The notes beneath the pieces are model-generated. The model was given only the letters and a program-made list of their open reading frames with translations. It did no database searches and was not told where the DNA came from. Of a DNA stretch of 11,953 nt, positions 8,549 to 11,953 are shown one piece after another. Numbering within the stretch: the stretch's first letter is position 1; each line of letters opens with the position of its first letter. The translations under genes were made by a program, and so were the position numbers. This DNA comes from Methanosarcinaceae archaeon (GTDB lineage: Archaea > Halobacteriota > Methanosarcinia > Methanosarcinales > Methanosarcinaceae), in the NCBI GenBank assembly GCA_028690255.1, contig JAQVBP010000002.1, positions 30,597 through 42,549 on the forward strand. The letters run 5' to 3'.

Positions 8549-8616
8549 CCCGAATTCCGCTTCGGGAGCACGGTGTCCGTTTCGCTCGCGTTGCTCGCTC
8601 AAGCGGACTATTTTTT
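8549..8616 (+). terminator. Tandem hairpins plus T-run ending mptE
   Basis: Five bases past the mptE stop, CCCGAA (8549-8554) and TTCGGG (8561-8566) form a perfect 6-bp hairpin with a 6-nt loop. A second stem follows: GTCCGTTT (8575-8582) with AAGCGGAC (8601-8608), 8 bp including one G-T pair, with an 18-nt loop containing repeated GCTCGC words. T6 follows at 8611-8616. Stem plus T-run immediately after a stop codon is a strong terminator signal. Confidence 0.65.
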
Positions 8617-8634
8617 GTCTTTCATTCATCAAGC

Positions 8635-8701
8635 TTTTTTCCCCCTTTCCCCTCCTCCCCCTGCAACCCCCACCACCTCTATCCCCTTTGAGAAAAAACC
8701 T
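8635..8701 (+). repeat. Polypyrimidine direct repeat, copy 1
   Basis: T6, then C-rich runs, then CACCACCTCTATCCCC, then an A-run and CCT. The second copy lies at 9514-9568 in the same orientation. This copy has an extra CTGCAA-like insertion in the middle and GAG before the A-run. The element begins shortly after the mptE terminator and lies on the 3' side of the lipoprotein gene. Confidence 0.8.
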
Positions 8702-8705
8702 TACA

Positions 8706-8768
8706 TAAAAATAAACAATAATTTTTTGGTTAAGTTTGAATGGTGTGATAATCACAAACTTAACCAAA
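8706..8768 (-). terminator. 14-bp stem terminator of the lipoprotein gene
   Basis: TTTGGTTAAGTTTG (8725-8738) and its exact complement (8755-8768) form a perfect 14-bp stem with a 16-nt loop. It lies 19 bp beyond the stop of the minus-strand lipoprotein gene. Read on the minus strand, the stem is followed by A-rich sequence and then a T-rich tract (complement of 8706-8714). The loop contains a second dyad, GTGAT-A-ATCAC (8744-8754), which could instead bind a protein. Confidence 0.6.
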
Positions 8769-8787
8769 TAGACAATATTAGTTACAG

Positions 8788-9399
8788 TTACCTTTTTTTG
8801 ATCGATGCAATAATAAGCAGCATGCAGAGGCTACTGAATAAACTGATTCCAGGTAAAAAAGGAACTTCACATTTTGCATAGACATCTCTCATTGAGTTTA
8901 CATTGACCATATGCCATTCGGCTTTGTTTCCATCTACAAAGTCAGCATTGGAATCAATTATTTCATTTGGCATTTCTAAATAATAATGAATTTTTATAGC
9001 GGAATCCATCGCATTATTTATGCCAAAGGGATCTTTTTCATCATTTTCATAATCAGAGGCTAAATCCAGAATTGGGTCCTTATATATGAGATACTTTTCA
9101 GTTTTTTCTGTGTATGCATCTTCGGGAGGAATGTCTTTTATAATTATCTTAACGTCGTCTCCATCCCATTCTTCTTCATACTTTCCACCTTTCGAGATCA
9201 CGCTTTCTCGCAAGGTTTTTCCATCCTCAGACATTTCAGAATTTAACATACCATATACCAAGGAGTTTGTATCAATTATTATATCATATTGAACAATTTC
9301 CCCATTCCTATTTACCTTTGAATCAAAGGACATAGTAATGCATCCACTCATAAGGACCATAAGAATAATAGATAAACCAAACACCGATGATTTCTTCAT
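8788..9399 (-). CDS. Putative lipoprotein with additional C-terminal membrane anchor
   Basis: I do not recognise the family. The product (203 residues from the ATG at 9397-9399) starts MKKSS, then a hydrophobic stretch and the lipobox LMSGC with Cys20, so it should be lipid-anchored outside the membrane. The middle is acidic and hydrophilic, predicted beta-rich, without recognisable catalytic motifs. The last 24 residues (180-203) have the pattern LPGISL, a hydrophobic segment and terminal KKR. This resembles the tripartite C-terminal sorting signals of archaeal surface proteins (PGF-CTERM and relatives), by inference. The start is chosen by the lipobox position and by GGAG (complement of 9409-9412) 9 nt upstream. 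A reading frame open further upstream to 9675 would run through the polypyrimidine repeat and is rejected. The gene is much more AT-rich than ileS, which may indicate transfer. It has its own TATA box, is divergent from the TPR gene on its right, and lies between two direct repeats. Confidence 0.75.
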   Translation of the reverse strand: MKKSSVFGLSIILMVLMSGCITMSFDSKVNRNGEIVQYDIIIDTNSLVYGMLNSEMSEDGKTLRESVISKGGKYEEEWDGDDVKIIIKDIPPEDAYTEKTEKYLIYKDPILDLASDYENDEKDPFGINNAMDSAIKIHYYLEMPNEIIDSNADFVDGNKAEWHMVNVNSMRDVYAKCEVPFLPGISLFSSLCMLLIIASIKKR

Positions 9400-9449
9400 T
9401 TGTATCGTCTCCAACAATAATGATAATGGATTGCTTCTTTGAGATGTTC

Positions 9450-9462
9450 TATAAATATATAC
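9450..9462 (-). promoter_or_regulatory. TATA box of the lipoprotein gene
   Basis: On the minus strand this reads TGTATATATTTAT, preceded by the A/G-rich sequence expected of a BRE. Transcription starting about 25 nt downstream would leave a leader of roughly 25-30 nt with GGAG in front of the start codon at 9399. Confidence 0.5.
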
Positions 9463-9513
9463 ATTTCCATTTTTCTTCAATATTTGATTAAACCCGTACA
9501 GCAAGAAAATAGA

Positions 9514-9568
9514 TTTTTTCCCCCTTTCTCCTCCTCCCCCCACCACCTCTATCCCCCTTGAAAAAACC
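9514..9568 (+). repeat. Polypyrimidine direct repeat, copy 2
   Basis: T6, C-rich runs, CACCACCTCTATCCCC, an A-run and CCT, in the same order and orientation as the copy at 8635-8701, about 880 bp away. It is shorter by a central 6-base block and lies about 50 bp upstream of the TATA box of the lipoprotein gene. Confidence 0.8.
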
Positions 9569-9652
9569 TGTTTTACCCAGTTCCCAAAACGATTTTTAAA
9601 AATATGCTTTTCTCCAACTTTCTTTTTAAATAATCCTGACAAATTAACAACA

Positions 9653-9663
9653 CTTATATAATA
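9653..9663 (+). promoter_or_regulatory. TATA box for the STAND-like TPR gene
   Basis: CTTATATAATA lies about 80 bp before the ATG at 9742, which would give a leader of roughly 50-55 nt. This suggests that the shortened gene downstream is still transcribed from its own promoter. Confidence 0.4.
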
Positions 9664-9741
9664 AATTTGCAACATGGTAATATTAATAAGGTAGATTACT
9701 AAATTATACTTAAAAGTGATCGATTCTTCTGAGAGGATAAA

Positions 9742-11571
9742 ATGCTTCCTGACGAGGCACGAAAGTTTTTCATCAAAAGTACTGGACGTAAAAACTTAGA
9801 ATCTTCAGAACTCAAAGCACTTGACGAGCTTATATCCGAACTTGATTCTCTGCCATTGGGGGTGGAACAGGCCGGAGCTTATATCGGGAATACAAAATGT
9901 AGCTTTGAAGCTTATCTTCAGAGGTACAAAAAACATGGATTCGAGTTATTGGAACAATTCAAGGTTGAAGTGGATTACTATCCAGAATCAGTAGCTATCA
10001 CCTGGCTCTTGAACTTCGAAAAGGCGGGTGAAATTTCAAAGGCCTCGACAGAACTGTTGTTTGCAAGTGCGTTTCTAAACTCCACTAACATCCCATCTGA
10101 GCTTTTTATCAAAGGAGCAAAGGAACTGGGGCCTGTAATCTCTTCGGCTCTAAAAGACATTGAAAGTGCCCCCCGGGTTTTAGATGAAATTCTTGAACTC
10201 CTCGTGCAATATTACTTAATCACCCGTGACACTGAGCTCCAGACCTACGACGTTCACAGCCCCGTACAGGCGGTGCTAAGAGACGGAATGGATGAAAGCA
10301 CGCAGCAACTCTGGGCCGAACGTGTTGTAAAAGCTGTAAATCTTACATTTCCCGAAGTCGAGTATGAAAATTGGGAGCTTTGTGAGAGGCTTCTTCCCCA
10401 TGTACAGATCTGTGCAGAACACATTAAACTGTGGAACATAGAAATTGAAGAGTCTGCAAAATTACTGAATGCAAGCGGAAAGTACCTGCATAAACGTGCA
10501 CGTTTTAAGGAAAGCGAGTTACTTTTGACAGGTTCACTGGAAATTCGAACAAAAGTATCAGGCCCCGAACATTTAGACATATCCGGGAGTCTCGTCGATT
10601 TAGCCGAACTTTATAAAGATTTGGGCAGGTATTCAAAAGCCGAATCACTATCTGTGCGTGCATTAAAAATCCGGGAAAATATCTTAACTCCGGATGATCC
10701 GGCTATAGCAGAGAGTCTCAACAATTTAGCTTTAATTTATAAAGCTCTGGGTCGCTATTCCGACGCCGAACTCCTGTTTATCCGTGCTCTGAAAATCACC
10801 GAAAACTCTCCTGGTCCCGACCATCCGGATATGGGTATTCGCCTTAATAATTTAGCTGGAGTTTACAGTGAGCTTGGTCGCTATTCCGATGCCGAACCTC
10901 TGTGCGTTCGTGCTCTGAAAATCACTGAAAATTCTCTTGGTCCCGACCATCCGGATGTGGGTACTCGCCTTAACAATTTAGCTTTGGTTTACAGTGATCT
11001 GGGTCGCCATTCCGAAGCTGAACTTCTGTGTACCCGTGCTCTGAAAATCACCGAAACCTCTCTTGGTCCCGATCATCCTGCCGTAGGTACATGCCTTAAC
11101 AATTTAGCGGCAATATATAGTGACATGGGTCGCTATTCCGACGCCGAACCTCTGTGTGTTCGTGCCCTTGAAATCACCGAAACCTCTCTTGGTCCCGATC
11201 ATCCGGACGTGGGTACTCGCCTTAACAATTTAGCGGCCGTTTATAAAAATCTGGGTAGGTATTCCGACGCCGAATCTCTGTATACACGTGCTCTTGAAAT
11301 CATCGAAAACTCTCTTGGCCCTGATCATCCAACCGTAGTTGCTTGCCTTAACAATTTAGCGGCATTTTACTATGATCAAAACAAGTACCTCAAGGCCAGG
11401 TCCTGTTATGAAAGATCAATTAAAATTATGGAAAATAATGGAAGGGAGACCAGTCTTGATTTTGCTGCCCTTTTAGAAAAATATGCTTATTTATTGATGA
11501 AGAGGAAAAAGAATCGGGAAGCTATTAAAATATACAATCGGGCTAAAGGAATACGTTCGAAAATCGAATAA
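9742..11571 (+). CDS. STAND/NB-ARC-like protein lacking its NTPase domain, kinesin-light-chain TPRs
   Basis: The 609-residue product opens with DEARKFFIKSTGR, then LPLGVEQAGAYIG (37-49) and YPESVAITWLLNFE (80-93). These motifs normally follow the nucleotide-binding core in STAND/NB-ARC-type proteins. Residues of about 100-240 look like the winged-helix and linker region. From about 241 come 42-residue TPRs of the kinesin light chain/TPR_12 type; seven in perfect register start at 280, 322, 364, 406, 448, 490 and 532 (consensus LNNLA..Y..LGRYSDAE.L..RALKI.E.SLGPDHP), plus a divergent last unit (574-609). There is no Walker A or B motif and no effector domain. STAND proteins are signal-sensing switches; this one could act only as a ligand-binding or decoy module, by inference. 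It is not an obvious pseudogene: GAGG at 9733-9736 lies 5 nt before ATG, a TATA box lies upstream and the frame is intact. An in-frame TGA (9730-9732) just upstream rules out a longer form here. No export signal is present. Confidence 0.85.
   Translation: MLPDEARKFFIKSTGRKNLESSELKALDELISELDSLPLGVEQAGAYIGNTKCSFEAYLQRYKKHGFELLEQFKVEVDYYPESVAITWLLNFEKAGEISKASTELLFASAFLNSTNIPSELFIKGAKELGPVISSALKDIESAPRVLDEILELLVQYYLITRDTELQTYDVHSPVQAVLRDGMDESTQQLWAERVVKAVNLTFPEVEYENWELCERLLPHVQICAEHIKLWNIEIEESAKLLNASGKYLHKRARFKESELLLTGSLEIRTKVSGPEHLDISGSLVDLAELYKDLGRYSKAESLSVRALKIRENILTPDDPAIAESLNNLALIYKALGRYSDAELLFIRALKITENSPGPDHPDMGIRLNNLAGVYSELGRYSDAEPLCVRALKITENSLGPDHPDVGTRLNNLALVYSDLGRHSEAELLCTRALKITETSLGPDHPAVGTCLNNLAAIYSDMGRYSDAEPLCVRALEITETSLGPDHPDVGTRLNNLAAVYKNLGRYSDAESLYTRALEIIENSLGPDHPTVVACLNNLAAFYYDQNKYLKARSCYERSIKIMENNGRETSLDFAALLEKYAYLLMKRKKNREAIKIYNRAKGIRSKIE
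10705..11334 (+). repeat. Five 126-bp in-frame TPR-coding repeats
   Basis: Within the TPR gene, 126-bp units (42 codons) recur with high nucleotide identity. The word CTTAAYAATTTAGC starts at 10843, 10969, 11095, 11221 and 11347, exactly 126 bp apart, and TCCCGAYCATCC also recurs. Much of the identity is at synonymous positions, pointing to recent duplication or gene conversion. The flanking units (before 10705 and after 11334) are more divergent. Confidence 0.9.
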
Positions 11572-11587
11572 GGGAAAAATAAGTAAG

Positions 11588-11953
11588 TTCAATTCCCCTT
11601 TCCTCGTTTTTCAAATTTCCTTTCCCCTCTCCCCCTGCTTTTCAATTCTCCCCCTCTTGTTTTTCAAATTTCCTTTCCCCTCTTCCCCCTGCTTTTCAAT
11701 TCTCCCCCTCTCGTTTTTCAAATTTCCTTTCCCCTCTTCCCCCTGCTTTTCAATTCCCCTTCTCTCGTTTTTCAAATTTCCTTTCCCCTCTTCCCCCTGC
11801 TTTTCAATTCCCCCTCTCTCGTTTTTCAAATTTCCTTTCCCCTCTTCCCCCTGCTTTTCAATTCCCCCTCTCTCGTTTTTCAAATTTCCTTTCCCCTCTT
11901 CCCCCTGCTTTTCAATTCTCCCCCTCTCGTTTTTCAAATTTCCTTTCCCCTCT
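11588..11953 (+). repeat. 54-bp polypyrimidine tandem array, running off the window
   Basis: A partial unit (from 11588) is followed by copies starting at CTCG or CTTG at 11603, 11656, 11710, 11764, 11818, 11872 and 11926, the last cut by the window edge. Spacing is 54 bp, except 53 for the first copy. Each unit reads CTCGTTTTTCAAATTTCC, then TTTCCCCTCTTCCCCCTG, then CTTTTCAATTCTCCCCCT, almost pure pyrimidine apart from A and G in the CAA and TG words. It starts 16 bp after the TPR gene stop. The minus strand is open as an 18-residue Lys/Glu/Gly repeat, but with no ATG in the window. The unit lacks stops in all + frames too, so openness is not evidence of coding. Confidence 0.95.

Noticed and set aside
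9400..9675. N-terminal extension of the lipoprotein frame by 92 codons
   Set aside because: It would place the lipobox in mid-protein and translate the polypyrimidine repeat and the TATA box. The ATG at 9397-9399 with GGAG upstream gives a normal lipoprotein signal.
11611..11937. Minus-strand Lys/Glu/Gly-rich protein in the tandem array
   Set aside because: It has no ATG (only a TTG at 11935-11937), and a 54-bp repeat without stops is open in several frames automatically. It could still be the tail of a gene beyond the window, so it is noted under findings only.
11588..11953. CRISPR array
   Set aside because: The 54-bp units are contiguous with no unique spacers between them, so this is a tandem minisatellite.

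Overview
The window looks like chromosome from a methanogenic archaeon, most likely Methanosarcina or a close relative. The evidence is an archaeal-type isoleucyl-tRNA synthetase, a methanopterin-pathway pterin pyrophosphokinase (MptE/DUF115 type), a large exported TPR protein with many Cys-Tyr-Asp-containing repeats, archaeal TATA boxes, and long AT-rich intergenic regions. The genus is inferred from gene content and style; no database search was possible.

Layout. Positions 1-581 are AT-rich and carry no convincing gene. 582-3797 (+) encodes an exported protein of about 25 classical 34-residue TPRs. 3798-4536 is a 739-bp noncoding gap with several inverted repeats, a T8 tract and a strong GC hairpin. 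4537-7713 (+) is ileS. 7714-7893 holds a stem enclosing an 11-bp tandem duplication, then a duplicated TATA-bearing 12-mer that probably drives the next gene. 7894-8544 (+) is mptE, followed by tandem hairpins and a T-run.

From about 8620 the character changes. A small AT-rich lipoprotein gene (8788-9399, -) has its own TATA box and a 14-bp terminator stem. It sits between two direct copies of a roughly 55-67-bp polypyrimidine element. Divergent from it, 9742-11571 (+) encodes a protein that begins inside the post-NTPase part of a STAND/NB-ARC-like architecture and continues into kinesin-light-chain-type 42-residue TPRs. It lacks any P-loop, and its TPR DNA repeats are unusually uniform. The window ends in a 54-bp polypyrimidine tandem array (11588 to the edge).

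How the genes relate: ileS (translation) and mptE (tetrahydromethanopterin synthesis) are housekeeping genes with separate regulatory regions and no evident shared operon. The TPR proteins and the lipoprotein are accessory. The most unusual part is 8620-11953: polypyrimidine repeats around a lipoprotein with two potential membrane anchors, next to a sensor-only STAND-like TPR protein.
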